Below are positions 16,969 through 25,681 of a stretch of 64,000 bases of DNA, in pieces. The stretch lies in contig NZ_JAAMFJ010000007.1 of NCBI RefSeq assembly GCF_018437235.1, positions 38,106 through 102,105 on the forward strand, read 5' to 3'. The notes beneath the pieces were generated by a model. That model had not been told where the DNA came from, did not search any database, and saw only the letters and a list, made by a program, of their open reading frames with translations. The translations under genes were made by a program, and so were the position numbers. Numbering within the stretch: the stretch's first letter is position 1; the number at the start of each line of letters is the position of its first letter. This stretch comes from Fructobacillus papyrifericola. Its GTDB lineage: Bacteria > Bacillota > Bacilli > Lactobacillales > Lactobacillaceae.

Positions 16969-18061
16969 AGTTGATTGGGAACAGCGTAAGTTGGGTGATG
17001 AGTTTGTAAAAGTGAATGAACGCAATAATGGTCAATTTGCAAAAGACAAATGGATTTCCGTTGCCAAGATGTATTTTCAATCTGTAGATAAAGTACAAAG
17101 TAACAATATCGATACCCGTACCTATGTTATGAGAATGGGGGATATTGCTTTTGAAGGACATCCAAATAAAGATTTTAGATTTGGACGATTCGTTGCAAAT
17201 GACATTGGTGATGGGGTTGTTTCTGAGCTTTTTCCGATATATAGGCATATCGGAAAATATGATTTAGAGTACTGGAAATATGCTATCCATCTTGAAAGAA
17301 TTATGGGTCCGATTCTGTCAAAGTCGATAACTTCATCTGGTAATTCTTCAAACAAGATAAATGAACATCATTTCCTAAAACACAGGATTAATGTTCCTAA
17401 TCTAAATGAACAAAGGAAAATTGGACATCTATTAAAAGAACTCGAAATAGCTCTTACTCTTCATCAGCGTATAACTTCTTATGTAGAATGGGCATTTCAT
17501 AGCGCATTCTTTTTTATAGAAAAAGTGATGTACGATTGGGAACAGCGTAAGTTAGACGAAATATCTACAAGAGTGCGCGGTAATAATGGAGATATGACTT
17601 TGCCAACGTTAACAATATCTGCTGCAATGGGTTGGTTAAATCAAAAAGAACGTTTTTCCGGTAATATAGCTGGCGCTGAACAAGAGAATTACACATTATT
17701 GAGTAAAGGCCAACTTTCATATAATCATGGTAACTCTAAATTGGCTAAATATGGTACTGTATTCACTCTGGAGAATTATCAAAAAGCTTTAGTACCAAGG
17801 GTTTATCATAGTTTTGATGTTTCAACAGCGGCAAATCCTAAGTTCATTGAATATTTATTTGCAACAAGAAAACCTGATAGGGAATTACGTAAGTTGATAT
17901 CTTCTGGAGCGAGGATGGATGGACTACTGAATATTAACTACGATGCTTTTATGTCTATTACTATTTCGGTACCTATGAAAGAGGAGCAAGAAAGAATCAG
18001 TAGAATTATTGATGGATTAAATGATTCTATTACTCTTCATCAGCGTATAGTACCGCCATAA
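16949..18061 (+). CDS. hsdS: Silent hsdS store: two TRD cassettes without expression signals
   Basis: 370 codons are open, but the first ATG codons lie inside the terminator hairpin and no Shine-Dalgarno precedes them, so expression is unlikely. The frame holds DWEQRKL, TRD3 (16991-17455) and TLHQR, then a linker that translates a second terminator-like hairpin, then DWEQRKL, TRD4 (17552-18031) and TLHQR. The long central and C-terminal HsdS helices are absent. TRD3 and TRD4 differ in sequence from TRD1, TRD2 and each other. This is the expected form of a donor store: bare TRDs between the same short repeats found in the expressed hsdS. Free choice of two TRDs from four would allow many specificities. 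Confidence 0.85.
   Translation: MMLVVFLVDWEQRKLGDEFVKVNERNNGQFAKDKWISVAKMYFQSVDKVQSNNIDTRTYVMRMGDIAFEGHPNKDFRFGRFVANDIGDGVVSELFPIYRHIGKYDLEYWKYAIHLERIMGPILSKSITSSGNSSNKINEHHFLKHRINVPNLNEQRKIGHLLKELEIALTLHQRITSYVEWAFHSAFFFIEKVMYDWEQRKLDEISTRVRGNNGDMTLPTLTISAAMGWLNQKERFSGNIAGAEQENYTLLSKGQLSYNHGNSKLAKYGTVFTLENYQKALVPRVYHSFDVSTAANPKFIEYLFATRKPDRELRKLISSGARMDGLLNINYDAFMSITISVPMKEEQERISRIIDGLNDSITLHQRIVPP
17486..17515 (+). terminator. Terminator-like hairpin ahead of silent cassette 4
   Basis: GAATGGGC (17486-17493) and GCGCATTC (17502-17509), one mismatch, followed by six T. It stands 19 bases before repeat A of TRD4 and repeats the terminator-then-repeat-A layout of cassette 3. Confidence 0.65.
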
Positions 18062-18990
18062 TTAACTTAAACTAGAAAGTGAACGCATAACGAGGTCAAC
18101 GTCTTGGTTTTCTAGTTCTTGGATGATGTGAAGGTATGTTTTTTGAGTAGTTGTCATTGATGCATGGCCAAGTCGTCGAGCCACACTGGCAATGGATACG
18201 CCTGCGAAAAGAAGTAGAGATGCATGAGTGTGACGCAGACCGTGAATAGAAATGATTGGGAGATCGTTTTTACGGCAATGTTTGGCGAGTAGGTTGTTCA
18301 GTGTTGAATTGTAGACGGTTTCTTTATCTTGAACGAAGATTGGTTTTCCTTCAGGAAGATTCTTGATAAGTTCTGAGAACTGCATAACAGTTTGCCAGTC
18401 AATCTGCATTTTTCGAACGGAGGATGGGTTCTTTGTTGGTAGGAAGCCACCTTTACCTTTATAGTCCCAAGTTTTATTAATGGTGAGCATTTGATGCGCA
18501 AAATCAAAGTCGCCTGGTGTTAAAGCTAATGCCTCAGAAAAACGAATGCCAGTCTTAGCTATTAGCAAGATAAACCAATCCCAATTCACTTCTGTCTCTA
18601 AGTTGAGTTGTGTGAGTAGCTTGTGTAATTCAAATTGGTTTAGGTATTTTGGCTTTTTCTGCCTTGGCGTTTTACCCTTGATGATGGCTTTTCGGGTTGG
18701 ATTACGTTCAATCAAGTTATCGTCGACTGCATCCAATATCGCTCCCTTTAATTGATGGTGAAAATCCATTGTTGTCTGACGTTCGTGTTCTTCAGCTAGT
18801 CATTTAGTAGTTGTTGATAAGTAATTCGAGTTAATTCACCGACTTTTAAATTGGGTGCAAGTTTGATCAACCATTTATGTGTCATGCGATACTTTGACAT
18901 GGTAACAGGGCGAATAGCTCCTTCCTTATACATGAGAATCCAACGTTTGTAGTAACGATGGAAAAGTTCTGTTTTGTTCTGATTAGTCAT
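18062..18990 (-). pseudogene. Tyrosine recombinase (phage-integrase family) beside the hsdS store, frameshifted
   Basis: Complement strand, in two open pieces. The N-terminal piece (18796-18990, 64 residues) is the start of a SAM-like core-binding domain, ending TYQQLLND. The second (18062-18769, 235 residues) continues that domain and holds the full catalytic domain: Arg in TGIRFSEAL, HGLRHTHAS, LGHAS and the Tyr in QKTYLHI. The bases between read AEEHERQTTMDFHHQL in the second frame. One extra base near 18799 (giving N-D-Y/x-A-E-E) would fuse both into about 309 residues; the span of 929 bases is one short of a multiple of three. Such recombinases shuffle hsdS in other Firmicutes. Here it is probably inactive unless the two pieces assemble or the lost base is an error. 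Confidence 0.85.
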
Positions 18991-19025
18991 AATGACCTCT
19001 TTCTGTATTCTTTTGAATAAATGAA

Positions 19026-19051
19026 AAGCACTCCGGACGGAGTGCTTTTTT
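19026..19051 (+). terminator. Hairpin terminator upstream of the recombinase gene
   Basis: AAGCACTCC (19026-19034), loop GGAC, GGAGTGCTT (19039-19047), T-run to 19051. It separates the recombinase from the next pair; no plus-strand gene ends here. Confidence 0.75.
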
Positions 19052-19177
19052 CACAGTCTTATCCAATTATAGTGTGAGAGGTGAATCTTAAATGGATGCT
19101 AATGGGATTTTATTTTAAATTAGTATTCTTATTACGAAATTTCATTATTTTTTACATATGGAATTGCTAAAATTTTC

Positions 19178-19208
19178 TTGAAAGTTTGGAGGAAGAATTC
19201 GTTATAAT
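19178..19208 (+). promoter_or_regulatory. Probable promoter of the DUF4325 gene pair
   Basis: TTGAAA (19178-19183) and TATAAT (19203-19208), with a long 19-bp spacer. Confidence 0.5.
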
Positions 19209-19245
19209 CAGCATAGATAAACCGAAGTGAAGAACGGAGGTCGAA

Positions 19246-19539
19246 ATGAAAACGATTGAACTGAAGTTTGCTAACCCGCATAATCCTGCATTGGGTGGGG
19301 TGGAACTTGGAAAAGAGACATATGACCAACAGGTACTCCCAATGATTGATGATCGTGTATTGGAGGGGGAACTGACGATTCGTTTTCCGGATAATATTGT
19401 CATTATTGGGAACTCCTTTGTAAAAGGATTCTCTGCTGACTTAATCGATAAGATAGGAATCGATGGTGTACGAGAGCGCGTTCATTTTGTGACATCTCGA
19501 AAGAAACTAACAAGGGAGATGTACGATGGGCTACTATAA
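19246..19539 (+). CDS. STAS-like DUF4325 protein
   Basis: 97 residues, the size of a single domain. The central block IVIIGNSFVKGFSADLIDKI fits the STAS-like DUF4325 fold, in which a small domain with a GNSF(V)xGF-type loop is often found beside ATPases or regulators. The Shine-Dalgarno ACGGAGG lies 8 bases before the ATG. The last 14 bases overlap the next gene, so the two are translationally coupled. It sits between a type I RM/recombinase block and core genes. Function is unknown; a role in defence or signalling is inference from location only. Confidence 0.7.
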   Translation: MKTIELKFANPHNPALGGVELGKETYDQQVLPMIDDRVLEGELTIRFPDNIVIIGNSFVKGFSADLIDKIGIDGVRERVHFVTSRKKLTREMYDGLL

Positions 19540-19990
19540 TGCAATAACAATTGTGATATCGTCACTCGCACTGTTTGTGACTGTGGTCAGGTGGTGGTTA
19601 GATAAGCGAATGAAAAAATCCAACCGTGAATTGATAATATCAGCACCACTCTATGAAAAACATTTATTGCACACGATACCAGAAGCATTCGAAGAATTTG
19701 TCAAATCGAAGAATGTAAAACGCGCAGGTCTTGCCTTCTCTATGGAGCTAAAGAATATTGAGATGGATTTGTACTACTTTAAGTATACACGTCCCAAAAT
19801 TCATAAAATGGTCATAGATTCGCTTTCGGAATTAGATAAACTAATTATGAAAGCTTTTGAAAACAGTGATGACGGAGTTGTTTCGGAAGAAATCCAGATA
19901 AAAATGGTCGACGCTCTCGATAACATTTTCAAAGCCTTTCTCTACGACCTTCCCGATGACCGCATTGACCAATACTTCCGTTTACACTAA
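19526..19990 (+). CDS. Membrane-anchored helical protein, partner of the DUF4325 gene
   Basis: 154 residues. One TM segment at about 5-22 is followed by the basic WWLDKRMKKSN, so the remainder is likely cytosolic. It is all-helical by composition (repeated acidic/basic heptads, ending DDRIDQYFRLH). GGGAG 8 bases before the ATG, inside the upstream gene, sets the start. I recognise no family. The tight overlap with a STAS-like protein suggests that the two act together, perhaps a soluble sensor with a membrane-bound effector. Confidence 0.7.
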   Translation: MGYYNAITIVISSLALFVTVVRWWLDKRMKKSNRELIISAPLYEKHLLHTIPEAFEEFVKSKNVKRAGLAFSMELKNIEMDLYYFKYTRPKIHKMVIDSLSELDKLIMKAFENSDDGVVSEEIQIKMVDALDNIFKAFLYDLPDDRIDQYFRLH

Positions 19991-19994
19991 TAAA

Positions 19995-20021
19995 AAAGCC
20001 TTCCGTTTGGAAGGCTTTTTG
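19995..20021. terminator. Bidirectional terminator between convergent genes
   Basis: AAAGCCTTCC, loop GTTT, GGAAGGCTTT, A- and T-runs on both sides. Confidence 0.9.
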
Positions 20022-20022
20022 T

Positions 20023-20586
20023 TTATTCTTCGTGGTGCTTGTGTTCGAGTTTGTCGATGACGCGCTTGGCACCCTTTTCGACTTTGATGACTTTGTCTTC
20101 GACTTTTTTAATTTCGTCGGGCATGGCGAAGCGGTTGATGGCGATGGCGAAGAGGACGCCGACAAAGACGTCCATGACTCGCAAGAAGACGTAGTCGATG
20201 GTGGCGTCTAGGGGGATGGTCAAGGCGATCATGAGAAAGGCGGCCATTCCGCCGACGATGCCGATACTCTGGTCCAGCTTGTTGTGGATGATGATGCCGG
20301 CCATGACGAGGACGGGTACTAAGACAATGGTGATCCAGTCAGCGTTGTGAGTTGCCTCGCGAAAGAGGTAGAAGACGATGGCTAGGCCACCACCGACGGC
20401 GTTTGAGACCAGTCGGAGTTTGGCAAAGGATAGGGTGTTGTCCCAGTTCTCACGCAGGGCAAAGACGGCGGCCAGGGCGGGAACAAAGGCTGGACGATCA
20501 ACAAAGTGGTAGGCGATCATCACGAGCATAACGGCGAGGCCAGTTTTGAATGTCCGTAGGCCGATGTGGACATGGAAGAAATTCAT
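20023..20586 (-). CDS. FUSC/aromatic-acid-exporter-type membrane protein
   Basis: 187 residues. The N-terminal GLRTFKTGLAVMLVMIAYHF and the several following TM segments match the membrane half of the aromatic acid exporter/FUSC-like family (formerly DUF939). About five hydrophobic segments lie within residues 10-155. A short charged cytoplasmic tail (KKVEDKVIKVEKGAKRVIDK) replaces the longer soluble half of some members. The substrate is unknown. It is monocistronic, divergent from the nitroreductase gene. Confidence 0.75.
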   Translation of the reverse strand: MNFFHVHIGLRTFKTGLAVMLVMIAYHFVDRPAFVPALAAVFALRENWDNTLSFAKLRLVSNAVGGGLAIVFYLFREATHNADWITIVLVPVLVMAGIIIHNKLDQSIGIVGGMAAFLMIALTIPLDATIDYVFLRVMDVFVGVLFAIAINRFAMPDEIKKVEDKVIKVEKGAKRVIDKLEHKHHEE

Positions 20587-20675
20587 GGGTGCTCCTAGAA
20601 ATTATTTTTTGGAAAGTGTAAGATGGCTGTGAGCCACACAAGTATAAAAGTATACACCGATTTATGGAGGATGTC

Positions 20676-21419
20676 ATGGAGAATAACCAAGTCTTAGAAC
20701 AATTGCAAAATCACCAATCTATCCGGGCCTTCCAGGATAAGCCCGTTTCAGACGAAACGATGGATACGATTTTCAAGGCCGCCTTTGCCGGACCCAACAT
20801 GCAAAACTACCAACCCGTTACCTTTATTGAGGTCACGGACCAGGCTTTGAAGCAGAAGATTACCGACACGGTCCACATGGGCTACATCGCTTCAGCCCCT
20901 CGTTTCTACGTGGCCTGTGTTGATTGGAACCGCGATTTGATTGGCCAGCCAGAAGAGGCCAAGGAAATCATTGAAGACCGCATCCAACACTACCAGTTCT
21001 TAGAGGGTGGGATTGTTTCAACGGCCATTACCTTGTGTCGCGCCCAAGTTGCTGCCGAATCCCTTGGTTTGGGAACGGTTACCATGGCTGGTGTCATGGG
21101 CGCCTTTGAACTCTACGAAGCCGAATTGGACTTGCCAAAGTACGTCAAGCCGATCATGGGCTTCTCCGTTGGCTACCCCGACCAGAACCCTGGTGTCAAG
21201 CCAAAGTTGCCACTTTCTGGTTCGGTCATGGCCGGCAAGTACGACGAGAAAAAAGTCGAAGCAGCCGTCAAGGAATACGACCAAACGATGGCCGACTACT
21301 ACGGCGAACGTGACATGGACACCAACTGGACCAAGCACAACGCCAAGCTCTTCAAGATGATTCCGGCCGACCCTCGCTTGTCCAAGTACCCAATGTCAAA
21401 GGGCTTGAACTTGAAATAA
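20676..21419 (+). CDS. NfsA-like FMN-dependent nitroreductase
   Basis: 247 residues from ATG 20676, chosen because GGAGG lies 5 bases upstream; an ATG at 20664 precedes the Shine-Dalgarno. The N-terminal NHQSIRAFQDKPV is the FMN-phosphate-binding start of the nitroreductase fold. AAFAGPNMQNYQPV and the segment around GIVSTAITLCRAQVAAESLG fit the NfsA/FRP branch, which reduces flavins, quinones or nitro compounds with NADPH. It is a single cytosolic gene with its own terminator. Confidence 0.88.
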   Translation: MENNQVLEQLQNHQSIRAFQDKPVSDETMDTIFKAAFAGPNMQNYQPVTFIEVTDQALKQKITDTVHMGYIASAPRFYVACVDWNRDLIGQPEEAKEIIEDRIQHYQFLEGGIVSTAITLCRAQVAAESLGLGTVTMAGVMGAFELYEAELDLPKYVKPIMGFSVGYPDQNPGVKPKLPLSGSVMAGKYDEKKVEAAVKEYDQTMADYYGERDMDTNWTKHNAKLFKMIPADPRLSKYPMSKGLNLK

Positions 21420-21430
21420 GTTTTTTCCAA

Positions 21431-21457
21431 AAAGACTGTCTGCGGACGGTCTTTTTT
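21431..21457 (+). terminator. Terminator of the nitroreductase gene
   Basis: AAAGACTGTC, loop TGCG, GACGGTCTTT, then T-run. Confidence 0.85.
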
Positions 21458-21459
21458 AA

Positions 21460-21488
21460 TTGGCATTTAATCGTAGCTGGGGTATACT
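21460..21488 (+). promoter_or_regulatory. groESL promoter
   Basis: -35 TTGGCA (21460-21465), 17-bp spacer, -10 TATACT (21483-21488). Confidence 0.8.
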
Positions 21489-21499
21489 AGAGATAGCAA

Positions 21500-21526
21500 T
21501 TAGCAGTCGTGTGCAACGAGTGCTAA
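21500..21526 (+). promoter_or_regulatory. CIRCE operator (HrcA binding site)
   Basis: TTAGCAGTC, 9-bp gap, GAGTGCTAA. The left arm has one mismatch to the consensus TTAGCACTC and the right arm is perfect. Position just after the -10 predicts HrcA heat-shock repression of groES-groEL. Confidence 0.93.
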
Positions 21527-21548
21527 AAACAAAATGGAGGTCATTGTG

Positions 21549-21833
21549 ATGTTGAAACCATTGGAAGATCGGTTGATTGTTGCCGTGAAAGAAGCGGGTG
21601 AACAGCAGGTCGGCGGCATTGTCATTGCCCAGGCACAAGAAGAAAAGCCTGTGACGGGTAAAGTTGTGGCAGCTGGCCCTGGTCGTGTAACGGAAGCCGG
21701 TCAAAAGCTTGCGATGACGGTCAAGGAAGGCGACCAAGTCTTATTCGACAAGTTCGCCGGTCAGGCGATCGAAGTCGATGGGCAAAACTACCTTGCCCTG
21801 CGTGAAAAAGACGTCATCGGCATTCTCGCTTAA
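21549..21833 (+). CDS. groES: Co-chaperonin GroES
   Basis: 94 residues from ATG 21549, 8 bases after GGAGG; the ATG at 21534 lies before the ribosome site. MLKPLEDRLIV and the mobile loop region (EEKPVTGKVVAAGPG) are typical. The GroES heptamer caps the GroEL ring. It is first in a CIRCE-controlled operon with groEL 75 bases downstream. Confidence 0.97.
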   Translation: MLKPLEDRLIVAVKEAGEQQVGGIVIAQAQEEKPVTGKVVAAGPGRVTEAGQKLAMTVKEGDQVLFDKFAGQAIEVDGQNYLALREKDVIGILA

Positions 21834-23540
<1,707 letters not shown>

Positions 23541-23580
23541 AAATAAAGGGACCGTTTTGTCTAACAAATGACGGTCAGAC

Positions 23581-23605
23581 AAGCGAGCTTAGGCTCGCTT
23601 TTTTA
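23581..23605 (+). terminator. Terminator of groESL
   Basis: AAGCGAGC, loop TTAG, GCTCGCTT, then T-run. Confidence 0.88.
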
Positions 23606-23688
23606 GATGGAAAAAGAATTGCTTGGGCCGCTGACTTTCCTAGTCCCGGGCCGGTCCTTGTGCTACAATACAAGTCATGGAGGGTCTC

Positions 23689-24132
23689 ATGACATTTTAT
23701 TCCCTAAACTATTTGCTTAACCAAAACAACCTCACCAACAAGGTCTACATCGCCCTGTTGATCATCACCTTCGTGGCCGTGGGCATCGGGCTGGTCGCCT
23801 CGTTGCGGCACCGCTTCAACATGCGCTACCGGGATCTGACCATTATCGCCTTTTTGGCCTTTCTCTTCTTTGCCGGTTTGACCTACACCAACCTGCAAAA
23901 CACGCAGACGCAAAACTTGCAGCAAAACGAAATGGCGACTTTTGCAACGTCTTACGCTAAGGATCAGAAGGTGAAGAAGTCCGATCTGGCCTTCAACTCG
24001 ACGACCATGCAAGACGGCATGATTGCCAAAGAGGGCAGCAAGTTCTACCAAATCACCCTGTCCAAGGACCAAAAGTCCTACAGTCGGACCCAGGTCTACT
24101 TGATTAATGCCAAAGCGGAGGTGGCCCAATAA
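23689..24132 (+). CDS. DUF3290 family membrane protein
   Basis: 147 residues from ATG 23689, preceded by GGAGGG; an ATG at 23677 precedes that site. Two hydrophobic segments at about 21-40 and 50-68, and an extracellular C-terminal part (KFYQITLSKDQKSYSRTQVYL), match DUF3290, which almost always precedes a DUF421 gene in lactic acid bacteria. Function unknown. The stop overlaps the next start (TAATG), so translation is coupled. Confidence 0.85.
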   Translation: MTFYSLNYLLNQNNLTNKVYIALLIITFVAVGIGLVASLRHRFNMRYRDLTIIAFLAFLFFAGLTYTNLQNTQTQNLQQNEMATFATSYAKDQKVKKSDLAFNSTTMQDGMIAKEGSKFYQITLSKDQKSYSRTQVYLINAKAEVAQ

Positions 24133-24776
24133 TGTCAGTTTATATGCCAATCTTTTTGAAGCTGGGAATTGGTCTGGTCGTTATCATCATTCAGATCAAC
24201 ATCTTCGGTAAGGGAAACCTGGCGCCGACAAACGCCTTGGACCAGGTCCAAAACTACGTTCTTGGTGGTATCATCGGTGGAACGATTTACTCCGAGGCCA
24301 TCACGGTCTTCCAGTTCATGATGGTCATGATCATCTGGACCCTTTTGGTTTTGGTTTTGAAGTTTGCTAAAGAGCACAACCGTTTTGCTAAGGTGCTGCT
24401 CGATGGGAAACCCACGATTTTGATCGATCGCGGGAAGGTCAAGGTGCACGCCGTCATGCAGGCGGGACAGTCGGCCGCGGACTTGATGTTTAAGCTTCGT
24501 GAACAGGAAGTTTATGACATTTCCAAAGTCAAGCGTGCCGTTTTGGAGCAAAACGGCCAGTTGACGGTCATTGAGTACGGGGATGAATCCCCCAAGTATC
24601 CAATCATCTATGACGGTCAGTCGAATGACGATGTCTTGGATGCCATTGAAAAAGATGAGGATTGGCTTCGAGAGCAGGTCGTGGCCCAGGGCTACGACGG
24701 CATTGGCGACATCTTCGTCGGGGAGTACATCTCCGGTGACATTCGTTTGACGCCATACGATGGCACGAAAAAGTAA
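24132..24776 (+). CDS. DUF421 (YetF-like) membrane protein
   Basis: 214 residues. Three N-terminal TM segments (about 6-26, 38-58 and 60-80) are followed by a soluble domain with LLDGKPTILIDRGKV and MFKLREQEVYDISKVKRAVLE, the DUF421 pattern of YetF/YrbG-type proteins. The family is widespread in Firmicutes, partly linked to sporulation or envelope stress, with no enzymatic role established. It is coupled to the DUF3290 gene. Confidence 0.88.
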   Translation: MSVYMPIFLKLGIGLVVIIIQINIFGKGNLAPTNALDQVQNYVLGGIIGGTIYSEAITVFQFMMVMIIWTLLVLVLKFAKEHNRFAKVLLDGKPTILIDRGKVKVHAVMQAGQSAADLMFKLREQEVYDISKVKRAVLEQNGQLTVIEYGDESPKYPIIYDGQSNDDVLDAIEKDEDWLREQVVAQGYDGIGDIFVGEYISGDIRLTPYDGTKK

Positions 24777-24796
24777 AAGTGAATGATTTTTTGATA

Positions 24797-24846
24797 AGAC
24801 TTTTTTGCCGGTTATCCGGTGAGAAAGTCTTTTTGATTACGTGTGA
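24797..24846 (+). terminator. Terminator of the DUF3290-DUF421 operon
   Basis: Long stem AAGACTTT/AAAGTCTT enclosing GCCGG/CCGGT, then TTTTTG. Confidence 0.75.
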
Positions 24847-24880
24847 TTGGGTGAGGGAGTGGACGGCATCGGCTAAAGAA

Positions 24881-24906
24881 AAAACCTTCGAAAGAAGGTT
24901 TTTTGT
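24881..24906. terminator. Bidirectional terminator, probably for rbsK-rpiA
   Basis: AAAACCTTC, loop GAAA, GAAGGTTTT, with A-rich and T-rich flanks. It serves the minus-strand operon. Confidence 0.85.
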
Positions 24907-24952
24907 TTGGATTTGATTTTGATTGTTTTCGAGGGAGTGATTTCTGACTCCC

Positions 24953-25672
24953 TTAGGCAGTTGGGACAGGCCGTTGATCAGCTGATTGGCGTTGAGGCCG
25001 CTCAATCTCCTTGATGGGGTCGCTGCCAATGATTGCCTTGTCGCAGATGCCAAGGAAGAGGCCGTGCTCGACGACACCGGTGATTGATTTGAGCTGTTCG
25101 GCCAGCTGTGACAGATCAGCAACGGCCGAGATGTCCAGGTCGATGATGTTGTGACCGGAATCGGTCTTTTTCCTGTCCCGCTCGTTTTGCATGCGAAAGC
25201 GGGGATGGAGGCCCATGTGGACGAAGGTCCGGTAGACCTGTTGGGCGCCGAACTCAATCACCTCGACCGGGAGGAGGAAGGCACCGAGGCGGGGGCTCAA
25301 CTTGGATTCGTCGATTAACCAGACGTTTTTCTTGGATCGGAGAGCGACGACTTTTTCAAAGAGGAGAGCCGCACCGCCGCCCTTAATGCCGTTTAGCTTG
25401 GGGTCGACCTCGTCAGCCCCGTCGACGGTCAGGTCGATGGCCGAGACCTCATCGATGTCCTTAACAATCAGTCCCAGGGAACGAGCCAGTTCGGCCGATT
25501 CCTTGGAGGTGGCCACGGTCTCAATTCGCCAGTTTTCCTCGTGGACGCGGTTGGACAGGGCTTGGATAAAATAAGCAGCGGTCGAACCAGTGCCCAGGCC
25601 GACGACCATTCCGTCTTGCACTTCGTTTAGGGCGGCCCGGGCCGCGTTCTTCTTTTGACGATCTTGGTCCAT
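24953..25672 (-). CDS. rpiA: Ribose-5-phosphate isomerase A
   Basis: 239 residues. Interconverts ribose 5-phosphate and ribulose 5-phosphate in the cytosol. Motifs in order: VGLGTGSTAAYF, TVDGADEVDPKLNGIKGGGA (substrate loop with the catalytic Asp and Lys region), and GVVEHGLFLG near the end. The C-terminus after IIGSDP carries about 20 extra residues rich in Gln, Arg and Pro (KEIERPQRQSADQRPVPTA). It starts 9 bases after the rbsK stop, so the two act in series: ribose to R5P to Ru5P, feeding the phosphoketolase pathway of this group. Confidence 0.95.
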   Translation of the reverse strand: MDQDRQKKNAARAALNEVQDGMVVGLGTGSTAAYFIQALSNRVHEENWRIETVATSKESAELARSLGLIVKDIDEVSAIDLTVDGADEVDPKLNGIKGGGAALLFEKVVALRSKKNVWLIDESKLSPRLGAFLLPVEVIEFGAQQVYRTFVHMGLHPRFRMQNERDRKKTDSGHNIIDLDISAVADLSQLAEQLKSITGVVEHGLFLGICDKAIIGSDPIKEIERPQRQSADQRPVPTA

Positions 25673-25681
25673 GCTGGCCTC

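Larger units (their letters stand above)
15692..17551 (+). repeat. 18-bp cassette repeat A, four copies
   Basis: GATTGGGAACAGCGTAAG occurs exactly at 15692-15709, 16277-16294, 16973-16990 and 17534-17551, all in the same orientation. It codes for DWEQRK and marks the 5' border of each of the four TRDs. It shares the core CAGCGTA with repeat B. Confidence 0.95.
16160..18047 (+). repeat. 16-bp cassette repeat B, four copies
   Basis: ACTCTTCATCAGCGTA occurs exactly at 16160-16175, 16730-16745, 17456-17471 and 18032-18047, all in the same orientation. It codes for (T)LHQR and marks the 3' border of each TRD. With repeat A it defines four cassettes of 435-480 bp. Confidence 0.95.

Noticed and set aside
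18062..18990. Prophage or integrative element with this integrase
   Set aside because: No excisionase, repressor, structural genes or att repeats beside a tRNA were seen; the hsdS repeats explain the recombinase better.
18796..18990. Separate 64-residue protein
   Set aside because: It continues in another frame into the recombinase catalytic domain and matches the missing N-terminal domain, so it is treated as part of one broken gene.
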